DNA of 44,133 bases from an uncultured Collinsella sp. (GTDB taxonomy: Bacteria > Actinomycetota > Coriobacteriia > Coriobacteriales > Coriobacteriaceae). Position 1 is the first letter of the stretch. Each line of letters begins with the position of its first letter. Positions 20,108-28,661 of this stretch are shown piece after piece. Position numbers and translations under genes: made by a program. The notes under the pieces were generated by a model. The model ran no database searches, was not told the origin of the DNA, and was given only the letters and a program-made list of their open reading frames with translations. The stretch covers positions 1 through 44,133 of the forward strand of contig USHZ01000002.1 in assembly GCA_900554595.1 (NCBI GenBank), written 5' to 3'.

Positions 20108-21313
20108 ATGACCACCCCCGACGAAAAGACATTCGCCACACTCACCAAGCTGTTTGAGGAGGAGTTTGGCCCCATCGGCGACCGCCAGGTGCTCTACGTG
20201 CACGCGCCCGGCCGTTCCGAGATCAGCGGCAACCACACCGACCACGAGGGTGGCCACGTTATCGCCGGCTCGCTCGATGTCGCCGTTGACGGCATAGCCG
20301 TGGCGACCGACACCAACAAGGTTCGCGTCGCCGACGAGGGCTATCCCACCTTTGAGATCGCGCTCGACACGCTAGACGTTCAGGAGTCCGAGAAGGGCAC
20401 GTCCGCGAGCCTCGTCCGCGGCATGGCCCACGAAATCGCTGCTCTGGGCGTTGAGCCCCAGGGCTTCGACTTCGCCTTCACCTGCTCCGTTCCCTCGGGC
20501 GGCGGCCTTTCCAGCTCCGCTGCCGTCGAGGCCGCATACGGTCGTGCCATGGAAACCCTCTGGGGCGCGCCCGCGATTGAGCCCGTCACGCTCGCCCAGA
20601 TGAGCCAGCGCACCGAGAACAACTACTACGGCAAGCCCTGCGGTCTGATGGACCAAGCTGCCGTGTGCCTGGGCGGCCTCGCCTACATGGACTTTGAGGA
20701 CCAGGCTCAGCCTAAGACCCAGAAGCTCGAGCTCAACTTTGAGGATCACGGCTACGCGCTCGTGCTCGTCAAGGTCGGCGCCGACCATGTGGCAGCTACC
20801 GACGACTACGCCGCCGTTCCGCGCGAAATGCAGGACGTTGCCGCCGAGTTTGGCAAGGCACGCCTGTGCGAGGTCGACGTTGCCGACTTTGACGCCAAGC
20901 TCCCCGAGCTGCGCGCCAAGCTGGGCGACCGCGCCTGCCTGCGCGCCGTTCACTACTGGTACGAGAACGGCCTGGTCGACAAGCGCTGGGCGGCTCTGAA
21001 CGCCGGCGACATTGACCAGTTCCTGGTCCTGACGCGCGAGTCCGGCGCCAGCTCCGCCATGTACCTGCAGAATGTTGTTGCCAAACTGGGTTCCGAGCAG
21101 CCTTCCATGTATGCTCTGGCGCTGGCCGAGCATGTGCTCGACGGCCGCGGTGCCGTGCGCATCCACGGCGGCGGCTTTGGCGGTACCATCCAGGCCTTTG
21201 TGCCGCTCGATCTGGTCGACACCTTCATTGCCAAGATGAACGGCTGGCTGGGCGAGGGCTCTGCCCGCCACTACGCGATTACTGACAAGGGGGCTTACGC
21301 GGCATGGCTGTAA
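20108..21313 (+). CDS. galK: Galactokinase
   Basis: The 401-residue GHMP-family kinase phosphorylates galactose to galactose-1-phosphate (Leloir pathway). The galactose-binding signature is HAPGRSEISGNHTDHEGGH (usual form GRxNLIGEHTDY), the ATP loop is VPSGGGLSSSAAVEAAYG, and the C-terminal motif is RIHGGGFGGTIQAF. The start ATG 20108 follows AAGGAAAGGA. A longer in-frame extension upstream is not needed. It overlaps galT (galT ATG at 21304, galK stop ending at 21313), so the two are translated together. Confidence 0.93.
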   Translation: MTTPDEKTFATLTKLFEEEFGPIGDRQVLYVHAPGRSEISGNHTDHEGGHVIAGSLDVAVDGIAVATDTNKVRVADEGYPTFEIALDTLDVQESEKGTSASLVRGMAHEIAALGVEPQGFDFAFTCSVPSGGGLSSSAAVEAAYGRAMETLWGAPAIEPVTLAQMSQRTENNYYGKPCGLMDQAAVCLGGLAYMDFEDQAQPKTQKLELNFEDHGYALVLVKVGADHVAATDDYAAVPREMQDVAAEFGKARLCEVDVADFDAKLPELRAKLGDRACLRAVHYWYENGLVDKRWAALNAGDIDQFLVLTRESGASSAMYLQNVVAKLGSEQPSMYALALAEHVLDGRGAVRIHGGGFGGTIQAFVPLDLVDTFIAKMNGWLGEGSARHYAITDKGAYAAWL

Positions 21314-22932
21314 TGACCGACGTGCGCGAGGCTGCGCAGGGCCTTATCGAATATGCCATCCACCGATCGATGATCGGACAGGACGACCGCATCTGGGCCT
21401 ACAACACCATTCTGGAGTGCATCGGCGCCACGGGCCCCGCGCTCGGCATGGCCTGGGCGCTCCAGGTTGAGAAACTATCGCTCTTGCACCCCGATACACT
21501 CCCCGACTTTGATCTTGAAGGCACGCTTGCCGCGCTTTCCGAGGCCGCCGTTGCCAACGGTGCCGCCGAGGATACGGCATCGGGCCGCGACCGCATCGCC
21601 ATGCGCATCATGGGCGTACTGATGCCGAGGCCTTCAGTTGTAAACGAGGAGTTCAACGGACGCATGGGCGTCAACGAGCCCCGCGCCGCGACCGACTGGT
21701 TCTATGGTCTGTGCTGCGACGCCGGCTACGTGCGCCGTGCCGCCATCGCGCGCAATATCAAATGGAGCACCCCCACCAACTGGGGCGACCTGGAGATCAC
21801 CATCAACCTGGCAAAGCCCGAAAAGGATCCGCGCGACATTGCCGCGGCCGGCGCCGCAAAGAACACGGGCGAGAAGTATCCCGCCTGTCAGCTCTGCATC
21901 GAAAACGAGGGCTACCCCGGACGCTCCGCCGCAGCCGACGGTGGCGCTCACCCCGCCCGCCAGAATCTGCGCGTTATCCCCATCCAGCTCGACGGCGAGC
22001 GCTGGGGTTTCCAGTACAGCCCGTACGCGTACTTTAACGAGCACTGCATTGCCATGAGCTCCGAGCATCGTCCGATGCACGTCGACCGCAAGGGTCTGAC
22101 CTGCCTGCTCGATTTTGTGGACCTGTTCCCGCATTACTTCATCGGCTCCAACGCAGACCTGCCTATCGTGGGCGGCTCGATCTTGTCGCACGACCACTTC
22201 CAGGGCGGCGCGCACGAGTTCCCCATGATGCATGCCGCCGAGGTCTCGCAGTTTAGCGTGCCCGGTTTTGACCAGGTCAGCGGTACCGTGCTGCAGTGGC
22301 CGCTCTCAGTGCTGCGCCTGCGCTCGCATGACCGCGCTCAGCTGCTCGACGCTGCCGAGAAGATTATCCTCGCCTGGCGCGAGTGGACCGATGAGTCTGT
22401 GGGCGTCATCGCGTACACAGCCGATGGCGTGGCACACAACACCGTGACGCCCGTCATTCGCCGCGTCGACTCTCGCGGAAATGCCGGCGGCGAAATCTAC
22501 GAGGCCTACCTGGCGCTTCGCTGCAACATCACGACCGACGAGCATCCGCTGGGCGTTTTCCACCCGCATGCCGAGTACCATCACATTAAGAAGGAGAACA
22601 TCGGCCTGATCGAGGTCATGGGCCTGGCCATTCTGCCGCCGCGCTTGGTTCCCGAGCTCGGCGCTGTCCGCGAGCACCTGCTGGCGGCCAAGGCCGATGC
22701 CAGCTACGATCTCGCCGGTGCGCTCGAGGGCGATGATCTTTGCCGCAGCCACGCTGCATGGGCCGAGGACGTTTTTGCCCGCCGCGCCGACGAGCTTACG
22801 GCCGACAACGCCATCGATATCCTGCACGAGGAGGTCGGCGTGGTGTTTGGCCACGTACTCGACAACGCCGGCGTCTTTAAATGGGACGAGGCAGGACGCG
22901 CCGCCCAACAGCGCTTTATCGACTCACTGTAG
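21304..22932 (+). CDS. galT: UDP-glucose-hexose-1-phosphate uridylyltransferase (GalT, type 2)
   Basis: The 542-residue enzyme exchanges galactose-1-phosphate and UDP-glucose. The length and motifs belong to the Firmicutes-type GalT: the N-terminal ALIEYA-like helix, PSVVNEEF, a central ATDWFYGLCCDAGYVRRAAI, YPACQLCIENEGYPGR, and GGSILSHDHFQGGAHEFPM with its paired histidines. ATG 21304 has AAGGGGG 10 nt upstream; ATG 21313 (TAATG overlap with galK) is the alternative. It is the last gene before a strong terminator. galE, needed to close the cycle, is not in this window. Confidence 0.93.
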   Translation: MAVMTDVREAAQGLIEYAIHRSMIGQDDRIWAYNTILECIGATGPALGMAWALQVEKLSLLHPDTLPDFDLEGTLAALSEAAVANGAAEDTASGRDRIAMRIMGVLMPRPSVVNEEFNGRMGVNEPRAATDWFYGLCCDAGYVRRAAIARNIKWSTPTNWGDLEITINLAKPEKDPRDIAAAGAAKNTGEKYPACQLCIENEGYPGRSAAADGGAHPARQNLRVIPIQLDGERWGFQYSPYAYFNEHCIAMSSEHRPMHVDRKGLTCLLDFVDLFPHYFIGSNADLPIVGGSILSHDHFQGGAHEFPMMHAAEVSQFSVPGFDQVSGTVLQWPLSVLRLRSHDRAQLLDAAEKIILAWREWTDESVGVIAYTADGVAHNTVTPVIRRVDSRGNAGGEIYEAYLALRCNITTDEHPLGVFHPHAEYHHIKKENIGLIEVMGLAILPPRLVPELGAVREHLLAAKADASYDLAGALEGDDLCRSHAAWAEDVFARRADELTADNAIDILHEEVGVVFGHVLDNAGVFKWDEAGRAAQQRFIDSL

Positions 22933-22982
22933 CATGCGAGTTCGAGCCTCATCAGCGGCCACAACATAACCGCCCACATGAC

Positions 22983-23024
22983 AACGGCGCCCGCCGGCAA
23001 CATCGCCGACGGGCGCCGTTTTTG
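22983..23024 (+). terminator. Intrinsic terminator after galKT
   Basis: Stem ACGGCGCCCG / CGGGCGCCGT followed by TTTTT. The same GCGCCCG...CGGGCGC stem type ends the galM gene. Confidence 0.88.
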
Positions 23025-23028
23025 AGTG

Positions 23029-23084
23029 TAGTCGTCGGGAACGTTCTTAAACGACTAGTCATTAAAGAACGTCCCCGACGACTA
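23029..23084. repeat. Long hairpin, repeat-like (GTCCCCGACGACTA arm)
   Basis: TAGTCGTCGGGAACGTTCTT (23029-23048) pairs with 23065-23084 with one mismatch. The loop contains the palindrome GACTAGTC. It lies between convergent galT and lacC, separate from the galT terminator. Confidence 0.6.
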
Positions 23085-23091
23085 ATGACTC

Positions 23092-23155
23092 GAGCGTGGA
23101 AAATCTCCCACTTTGAGCTCGTATGGGCACCAAAAGCGGGAGATTATCCACGCTC
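23092..23155. repeat. Long hairpin, repeat-like (GAGCGTGGA arms)
   Basis: 23092-23114 (GAGCGTGGA, then ATCTCCC) pairs with 23132-23155 (GGGAGAT, then TCCACGCTC), with about two mismatches and an 18-nt loop. It could end lacC transcription or be a dispersed palindrome. Confidence 0.6.
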
Positions 23156-23177
23156 ATTCTATTAGGAGTCGCAACCG

Positions 23178-24113
23178 CTACAACTCTACGACCTCAACGC
23201 TGTTGTAGATCTCGTCCCAGCGATCCATGACCAGATGGCCGGTCTTGGGATCCATGGCGTTGAGCTTGCCGCAGGTATTGGCGGTCTTGAGCACCGTGAC
23301 GTCGTCGGCACTAGCAGCAATGGCATGCGCAAAGCCGGCGATGGTCGAGTCGCCGGAACCCGTCGCGTTCACAGCCGCAATCGCGGGCGTCTTGGCGCGG
23401 AACGCGCGGCCCTCATGGAAGCCCACCGAACCGGCAGCACCCATCGAAACGACAACCCAGGGAATACCGGCAAAGCGGTCATCGGAGGCAAGCGCCTCGC
23501 GCAGGGCATCGACATCATCGGTCGTAAAGGACGTACCCAGCAGGCCGTTAATCTCGGTCAGGTTGGGCTTTACGAGCTCAGGCTTAGCGTCGGACTCCAG
23601 CGCGGCCTCCAGCGATGCACCCGAAGTGTCGAGCAGCACCTTGGCGCCCGCCTCCTCGGCAATCTTGACGAGCTCGGCATAGTAGCCGGCATCGACGCCA
23701 CGCGGCAGCGAACCCGAAAGCGTCACGACGTCCGCCTTCGCTGCAAGCTCGGCGAACTTGGCCGTAAAGGCCTCGAGCTCGGCAGGCGCAATCTGCGGAC
23801 CGCTCTCCAGCAGCTCGGTCTGATTGCCCTCGTGCAGAATATTCAGGCAAATGCGCGTCTCACCGGCGATGGGCACAAAGTCGTTCTTGACGCCGTCGGC
23901 ATCCATAAGCTCGGCCATATAGGCACCCATGTGGCCGCCGAGCAGACCGGTCGCGAGCACATCGTCACCCAACTGCAGCAGCACACGGCTCACGTTGAGG
24001 CCCTTGCCGCCAGCGGTCTTTTCGGGCGTCACGCGGTTCACGTCGTCGATAATCAGCTTGTCGAGTTGATAGCGCGTATCGATCGACGGGTTCATGGTAA
24101 CGGTCAGAATCAT
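23178..24113 (-). CDS. lacC: Tagatose-6-phosphate kinase (PfkB family, LacC-like)
   Basis: The 311-residue PfkB-family kinase starts MILTVTMNPSIDTRYQLDKL, the typical LacC/FruK opening. It contains GGKGLNVSRVLLQLG and, at the C-terminus, the ATP/base motif AAVNATGSGDSTIAGFAHA with the catalytic Asp in GSGD. It would phosphorylate tagatose-6-phosphate to tagatose-1,6-bisphosphate. 1-Phosphofructokinase is a close relative, but the lacX, lacB and lacA neighbours favour LacC. ATG 24113 has AGGAG 6 nt upstream. It is the last gene of the lacA-B-X-C series. Confidence 0.85.
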   Translation of the reverse strand: MILTVTMNPSIDTRYQLDKLIIDDVNRVTPEKTAGGKGLNVSRVLLQLGDDVLATGLLGGHMGAYMAELMDADGVKNDFVPIAGETRICLNILHEGNQTELLESGPQIAPAELEAFTAKFAELAAKADVVTLSGSLPRGVDAGYYAELVKIAEEAGAKVLLDTSGASLEAALESDAKPELVKPNLTEINGLLGTSFTTDDVDALREALASDDRFAGIPWVVVSMGAAGSVGFHEGRAFRAKTPAIAAVNATGSGDSTIAGFAHAIAASADDVTVLKTANTCGKLNAMDPKTGHLVMDRWDEIYNSVEVVEL

Positions 24114-24169
24114 GTTGAACTCCTGTTTCCGGGGCACGGCACGCGCGGCCCCAAACATACGATAGCTCT

Positions 24170-25051
24170 TTAAAGGATCTCGATCTTAAAGCCGCGGGTG
24201 ACGGTCTCCCCCGGCTTGGCAACCAGGCAGCCACGCTTGTGCTCCAGAATATCGTCCTCGTCGGAGCAAGTAGACAGGCCGCCCCACGGTTCCACGGCCA
24301 CAAAGTCGCCCTCGGGCTTGCTCCATACAATCAGGTACGGCATATCCGGGAACGTCAGGCGCACGCCCTTGTCCTCGGTTTTCTTGGTCAGCGTAACCAC
24401 GCGGCTGTCGAGCACGTCAAAGATGGTCTCCGCGAAGTCGAAGAGTTCGTGGGTCAGCGGCAGGTCGTGGCCGACCATCGGGTTTTTGCTGCGATGCTCG
24501 ACATCAATCAGGCCCGTCGAGGGAACGGCAGTACAGAGCTCGGCGGCCTCACGCTGATCAAAACGAAGTTCATAGTCGTCATAGGACTCGCCCTCGTCGA
24601 GCGGGCACTTAAAGCCGGGGTGGCCACCCACAAAGAATGGCATATCCTCGGTGCCCTCATTGGTCACCTCGTACGACACGGCCACCTTAGCCGCATCGAT
24701 CGTGTAGCGCGCGACGATCTTAAACGGATACGGATACTGCTCGAGCAGTTCGGCATGGTCGGCAGAGCTCAGGCTCAGCGCAACCATGTTGTCGCTCTGC
24801 TCCTCGAGCTTCCACTCCTGCTTGCGAGCAAAGCCATGGCGGGCGAGCTTTACCTCGCGGCCGCCCATGGTCATTGCGTGACCGTCACGAAGGCCGCCGC
24901 AGATCGGGAAGCAAATGGGAGCTTGGCCCGACCAGACCGCCGGGTCACCCTGCCACAGGTACTCGCGGCCGTTGGCTTTAATCGAAGTGAACGATCCGCC
25001 AGCCGTGCTCAGTGCCACACGAATAAAACCGTTATCAAGAACAAACTCCAT
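24170..25051 (-). CDS. lacX: Aldose 1-epimerase-like protein, LacX type
   Basis: The 293-residue galactose-mutarotase-fold protein has landmarks of the LacX/YeaD-like group: FIRVALSTAGGSFTSIK, WSGQAPICFPICGGLRDG, KLARHGFARKQEW, FFVGGHPGFKCPL, and a C-terminal LIVWSKPEGDFVAVEPWGG. LacX lies in the lac operons of lactococci and staphylococci, and a role as sugar or sugar-phosphate mutarotase is assumed. It differs clearly from the GalM at 42508. ATG 25051 has GAAGG upstream. It sits 56 nt before lacC and 375 nt after lacB. Confidence 0.82.
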   Translation of the reverse strand: MEFVLDNGFIRVALSTAGGSFTSIKANGREYLWQGDPAVWSGQAPICFPICGGLRDGHAMTMGGREVKLARHGFARKQEWKLEEQSDNMVALSLSSADHAELLEQYPYPFKIVARYTIDAAKVAVSYEVTNEGTEDMPFFVGGHPGFKCPLDEGESYDDYELRFDQREAAELCTAVPSTGLIDVEHRSKNPMVGHDLPLTHELFDFAETIFDVLDSRVVTLTKKTEDKGVRLTFPDMPYLIVWSKPEGDFVAVEPWGGLSTCSDEDDILEHKRGCLVAKPGETVTRGFKIEIL

Positions 25052-25275
25052 AGGAGCCTTCCCTTTCTTACGACAGCCCGCCAAGTCAATAGGGCTGATA
25101 GAAAACCGGCCCGCGCCCCCTCACAGAAACGCGAGCCGTAAATTGAAAAGCTGCAGAATGCCGGGTACCGCCAAAACGAAGCGCACAAGCTCAGCAAGCA
25201 AACGTGTTATCGGAGCAGCTTGCCGTATCAGAAATCTTCGCAACAACAGCGGTAACCCCACAGGTCACTCAGACA
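25052..25275 (-). other. Rest of the lacB-lacX gap
   Basis: 224 bp without a gene. It may hold a separate promoter for lacX-lacC, but no convincing -35/-10 pair was found. Confidence 0.3.
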
Positions 25276-25422
25276 TCAGCGAGAAGCCAGCTGGCGAGGC
25301 AAGGTGCCGTGAAGCGAGTCGGCATTGACCTTCTGGTCATGCCGCCGAAACTGAACGGCAGATTGCCCGCCAGATGGCTTCGCAGCGTCGACCCGTTACG
25401 CGGTTTGGCAAAACCGCGTAAC
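25276..25422 (-). repeat. Covarying palindromic element, copy 2 (candidate structured RNA)
   Basis: A 147-nt element on the strand of lacB starts 4 nt after its stop codon. P1 is 25411-25422 with 25395-25406, nearly the same as in copy 1. The box GTCGACGCTGC (25382-25392) is identical. P2 (25368-25381 with 25283-25296, one mismatch) has a sequence unrelated to copy 1 but pairs. The inner hairpins GCCG/CGGC (25344-25359) and 25321-25343 also differ in sequence but keep pairing. The boxes GGCAATCTG, CGTTCA, TTCACG and CGCTGA are conserved. Confidence 0.6.
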
Positions 25423-25426
25423 CTCC

Positions 25427-25951
25427 TTAGTCGTGGTATTCGCCGCGATCCCACTTCTCGAGGAACTCGTCAAAGAAGTGCGGGTCGGCCTGAGCCTCGG
25501 CGTCGGCCTTATTGCAGGCGTCGATCTTGGCGATCAGGGCGTCGTGCTCGGGAGTCTTCTCGTAGGGCTCCTCCAGGAAGGCAAGCATGATATCGGCCAT
25601 CAGGAACTCGCCGGTGATCTTGCCGCCAAAGCCCACGATGTTGGCGTTGAGCTCGCGACGGGCATACAGGGCAGAGGTCATGTCGCGAACCAGGGCGCAG
25701 CGGGCGCCGGGAACCTTGTTGACGGCGTTGGTGATGCCGATGCCGGTGCCGCACAGGGCCACGCCAAAGTCGGCCTTGCCGCTGGCAACAGCCTCGCCCA
25801 CGGCCTTACCGTAGATGGGATAGTGCGTACGGGTGTGGCTGTAGGTGCCGCAGTCGAGCACCTTGTAGCCAGCCTGCTCCAGGCGGTCGGCCAGATAGAT
25901 CTTCTCGTCCGTAACGATATGGTCGCAACCGATTGCGATGGTCTTCTTCAT
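25427..25951 (-). CDS. lacB: Galactose-6-phosphate isomerase subunit LacB
   Basis: The 174-residue RpiB-fold protein starts MKKTIAIGCDHIVTDEKIYL, has THYPIYG, and carries the RpiB-type catalytic region ALCGTGIGITNAVNKVPGAR with its Cys. LacB is normally about 171 residues. With LacA it converts galactose-6-phosphate to tagatose-6-phosphate. ATG 25951 has AAAGGA upstream. lacA lies 63 nt upstream in the same direction. Confidence 0.93.
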   Translation of the reverse strand: MKKTIAIGCDHIVTDEKIYLADRLEQAGYKVLDCGTYSHTRTHYPIYGKAVGEAVASGKADFGVALCGTGIGITNAVNKVPGARCALVRDMTSALYARRELNANIVGFGGKITGEFLMADIMLAFLEEPYEKTPEHDALIAKIDACNKADAEAQADPHFFDEFLEKWDRGEYHD

Positions 25952-26014
25952 CAGAACGTCCTTTCGTCTGAATTCACAAGTTGAGGTAGAAGTTCGAGTT
26001 CTCGGTGGCTCTCG

Positions 26015-26443
26015 TTAGGCCATCTTGTTGAGCATGTCGACACGGATCTGGTGACGGCCGCCGGCGTACTGGGCGCGCAGGAACTCGCGGGCGATCTTCT
26101 TGGCGACCTCGGTGCCCACAACGCCCGGGCCCATGGTGACCATGCGCGAACCGTTGTGCTCGCGGGTCATGTAAGCGGAACGCTCGTCGGAAATGTTGGC
26201 GACGACCATGCCCTTGATCTTGACGGCGGCCATATAGGAGCCGACGCCGTACTTATCGAATGCGAAGCCCTGGGAATCCTTGTGCTCCAGCAGGTCCTTG
26301 GCAACGGCGGTCGCGGAATCGACAAAGTCCGCGGCAGGGGTCTCGGAATAGTCGACGACCTCGTGACCGTCGGCGATGAGCATCTCCTTGATGGACTCCT
26401 TCATCGACATACCGTCGGCATCGGAAGCGATTACAACCCTCAT
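26015..26443 (-). CDS. lacA: Galactose-6-phosphate isomerase subunit LacA
   Basis: The 142-residue RpiB-fold protein (MRVVIASDADGMSMKESIKE) matches the LacA length of 142 exactly. It has SDERSAYMTREHNGSRMVTMG and lacks the CGTGIG catalytic cysteine of LacB, as expected for this subunit of the heteromeric isomerase. ATG 26443 has AAGGAGG 6 nt upstream. It is the first gene of the tagatose-pathway cluster. Its upstream region holds GTTC/GAAC-type palindromes shared with the lacR-gat region and an ACCGTTCAC pair. Confidence 0.92.
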   Translation of the reverse strand: MRVVIASDADGMSMKESIKEMLIADGHEVVDYSETPAADFVDSATAVAKDLLEHKDSQGFAFDKYGVGSYMAAVKIKGMVVANISDERSAYMTREHNGSRMVTMGPGVVGTEVAKKIAREFLRAQYAGGRHQIRVDMLNKMA

Positions 26444-26537
26444 GACATCCTCCTTGAGAGATACGCAGGTGCGTAGTTTCTGTTTGGAAGTGTTGAATCG
26501 CGTTCAGGTCCGGGCATCTGAACGTGCGGTTCTTCAC

Positions 26538-26613
26538 TGTTCATGTTTATTTGAACACATTCGAACATCGGGTGCAACCATTATTTGTTTAACTTTGTTC
26601 TTTTTTGAACAAA
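26538..26613. promoter_or_regulatory. Candidate LacR operators upstream of lacA
   Basis: Inverted repeats TGTTCA-N8-TGAACA (26538-26557) and TTTGTTC-N6-GAACAAA (26594-26613) are present, plus GAACACATTCGA (26553-26564), which recurs at 39789-39800 before the gat PTS. They fit a DeoR/LacR-type regulator that controls both operons. Confidence 0.55.
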
Positions 26614-26614
26614 T

Positions 26615-26644
26615 ACCGTTCACGGTTGATTGCCGACCGTTTGA
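26615..26644 (+). promoter_or_regulatory. 21-bp phased direct repeat upstream of lacA
   Basis: ACCGTTCAC (26615-26623) and ACCGTTTGA (26636-26644), start-to-start 21 bp. It lies 172-201 bp before lacA, on the opposite strand. Confidence 0.6.
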
Positions 26645-26683
26645 GCCCGGCGCAGACGTAGCGACCATGTGTTCAACAAACAA

Positions 26684-26716
26684 AAGGGCGGCCGAGAACG
26701 TGTCTCGGCCGCCCTT
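26684..26716 (-). terminator. Intrinsic terminator of the membrane-protein gene
   Basis: A 14-bp perfect GC stem (26684-26697 with 26703-26716) is followed on the reverse strand by TTTTGTTTGTTG. Confidence 0.8.
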
Positions 26717-26750
26717 CTTACGGTTGATCTTCCAAAGATCGCTTTGCCGC

Positions 26751-27782
26751 CTACTCAGACTGCCCACTCTTCTTGGCATGTTTGGACGGAGCGCTCAAGA
26801 AACGACCCGTCAGATAGTTCGCGGGACCGGAGACATCGATCCCCAGCAGCACGTGTCCTAGCCATAGGAACGCCACGAGCACCAGTAGAGGAATCACACA
26901 CGAGGTCACGATCATCACGATGACGCCTTCGATGAGGTCGGTCACCTGCTGCACGATCTCGTCGGTCATCTGCTTGGCACCGCTGGTTACCGACGTAACA
27001 AGGCTCGATGCCCCGTCAGTCAACTGCTCGAGCACGTTTTTGGACTCTGTGGCCTCGGACTTTTTCTTGTTCGATTTTGAGCTGGTCTCGCCTGACTTGT
27101 CCGTGGTATCAGCCGTCTTTGCGGCATCGCTCGCCTTTTGCTCAGCTTGCTCAATACTTACGCGATACGTTTCATCGACCTTCTGCGACACCCATACGCT
27201 TGCAGGCACCAATGCCATGCCGATCACGGCAACCACCAGCACGCGCGCCGCCACACGGCGCAGGACGGCACTCGTGCTCCAGCGCCCGTGAATGCCGAGC
27301 GACACCGCAAAGAGCACCAACGCAAACGGGATTAAGATGCCCAAGCCAACCGACCACAAAATCGTGAGCAAATATTTCTCGAGGTAGAGCACGGCAAGCA
27401 CGATGCCCAAGTTGCCCGAAAGCTGTGCGAGCTGCTCAGCGACCGGCGTACCCGTATCACCCGGCAGCGCCGTAATACCCGCAGATAGAGCAACGCATGA
27501 AGCCGTGAGCGCCAAAACGTTACCTTTCTTTTGATCGATGACCTCGATGGTGGAGTCCCAAGTTTTGGTATCGGCGAAATGCGGACGAGCTACAAAACCC
27601 GACAGCAGCGCCAGCACCACGAGCGCAACGATAAAGCCAATCTGCAGCTTTTTGTTTGCGCACACGACATCGGACAGGCTGGGCTGCAGCTCGGTTACCG
27701 TCGTGTGCTCAGTTATCTGGACAGGACGCCCATGAGCCATCTCGTGCGCGCCTCTATTTTGTATTGACCCGTTATCCGGCAT
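26751..27782 (-). CDS. Membrane protein of unknown function
   Basis: The 343-residue protein is not recognised. About 45 polar residues precede a first membrane segment (about 48-66). Further hydrophobic segments follow at about 90-108, 125-165 (two in succession) and 185-207. A polar Ser/Lys/Thr-rich stretch (about 215-265, with SKSNKKKSEATESKN) comes next, then a segment that could form an amphipathic helix and a last membrane segment (about 288-318). There is no signal peptidase site or enzyme motif. ATG 27782 has GAGGAGG 7 nt upstream. It is monocistronic and sits inside the sugar island without obvious link to it. Confidence 0.75.
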   Translation of the reverse strand: MPDNGSIQNRGAHEMAHGRPVQITEHTTVTELQPSLSDVVCANKKLQIGFIVALVVLALLSGFVARPHFADTKTWDSTIEVIDQKKGNVLALTASCVALSAGITALPGDTGTPVAEQLAQLSGNLGIVLAVLYLEKYLLTILWSVGLGILIPFALVLFAVSLGIHGRWSTSAVLRRVAARVLVVAVIGMALVPASVWVSQKVDETYRVSIEQAEQKASDAAKTADTTDKSGETSSKSNKKKSEATESKNVLEQLTDGASSLVTSVTSGAKQMTDEIVQQVTDLIEGVIVMIVTSCVIPLLVLVAFLWLGHVLLGIDVSGPANYLTGRFLSAPSKHAKKSGQSE

Positions 27783-27886
27783 TTGGATACCTCCTCATTC
27801 CGGCGTTTAATGCGAAAGGAAGTATACCCACCCAGCGAAAAACTGAACGACAGGAGGCGCAACGGGCTGCCGCATGATCTGCCTGC

Positions 27887-28042
27887 CACGAAATGGGCCC
27901 ATCTACTACGTTTAGCTGCCCATCCCCGACCATGCCACATGGAGCAAAAACAAAACCGCAGGTAGAACGCCTGCAGTTTTTCATGAAACTCGGGTGTGGT
28001 CGGGGGTATCGGGTTAAACGTAGTAGATGGGCCGTTTTCGTG
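27887..28042. repeat. 156-bp inverted-repeat element, copy 1
   Basis: Outer arms 27887-27914 and 28015-28042 are near-exact complements containing GCCCATCTACTACGTTTA. Secondary pairings lie inside, and the interior includes AAAACAAAACCGCAGGTAG. A relative in opposite orientation is at 43668-43820. Confidence 0.65.
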
Positions 28043-28139
28043 ACGAGCGTTGCCAACCGCCCCTCGGAAGACGGAGGAAAGCGAGTCATCTTGGCCTGTC
28101 GAGCCCAATTTCACCGCAACCAAGACAGAAGGGATACAG

Positions 28140-28171
28140 AAAAGCCCTGTCGCGGGTGCGGCAGGGCTTTT
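28140..28171 (-). terminator. Intrinsic terminator of the EIIA gene
   Basis: The stem 28140-28153 with 28158-28171 has one mismatch and ends in TTTT on the reverse strand. Confidence 0.8.
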
Positions 28172-28198
28172 GGAAGGGGACTTGGTTGTGAGAGCTCG

Positions 28199-28537
28199 TT
28201 AGGCGAGCTTAGCCTCGAGTGCGGCGATGCGCTTATAGGCATCGATGGTAAAGCGGGTCTGCTTCTCCAGGATCATGGTGGTCATGAGAGTATCCTGAGC
28301 GTGAGCCATGATGAAGGTCATCTCCATCTCGCCGCCGCCGGCCTCCTGCGAAAGCAGCTTGGTCTGCGTGTCGTGGGCGCCGATAAGTGCATCGCTGGCA
28401 TCCTTGTGCAGCTGCTCGGCCTTCTCAAAATCGCCCTCGCGAGCAGCATCGAGCGCTGCAATCAGATCAGTCTGGGCGTCGCCCGCGTATGCGACAATCT
28501 CGAATCCAACCATCGAGATTTCTTCTTTGGTTGCCAT
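28199..28537 (-). CDS. lacF: PTS lactose/cellobiose-family EIIA
   Basis: The 112-residue all-helical EIIA is of the Lac family. The phosphorylated His79 lies in FIMAHAQDTLM, and upstream are SMVGFEIVAYAGDAQTDLIAAL and the LHKDASDAL helix. It receives phosphate from HPr and passes it to an EIIB. It is the only lactose-type EIIA in the window, while two lactose-type EIICB proteins lack their own EIIA, so it probably serves both. ATG 28537 has AAAGGA upstream. A 213-bp gap with an ACCGTTCAC pair separates it from the LacI gene upstream, suggesting its own promoter. Confidence 0.92.
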   Translation of the reverse strand: MATKEEISMVGFEIVAYAGDAQTDLIAALDAAREGDFEKAEQLHKDASDALIGAHDTQTKLLSQEAGGGEMEMTFIMAHAQDTLMTTMILEKQTRFTIDAYKRIAALEAKLA

Positions 28538-28661
28538 ATTGCGTTCCTTTCACATATGAACCAACGGAGAGCATCGCGTCCGGGCATACGCGCTGCGTTG
28601 TGTATGGCAGAAACAGTAGCATTCAAACAAAAAAGAACAGCGCAAAATGCAATTTTGAGCT

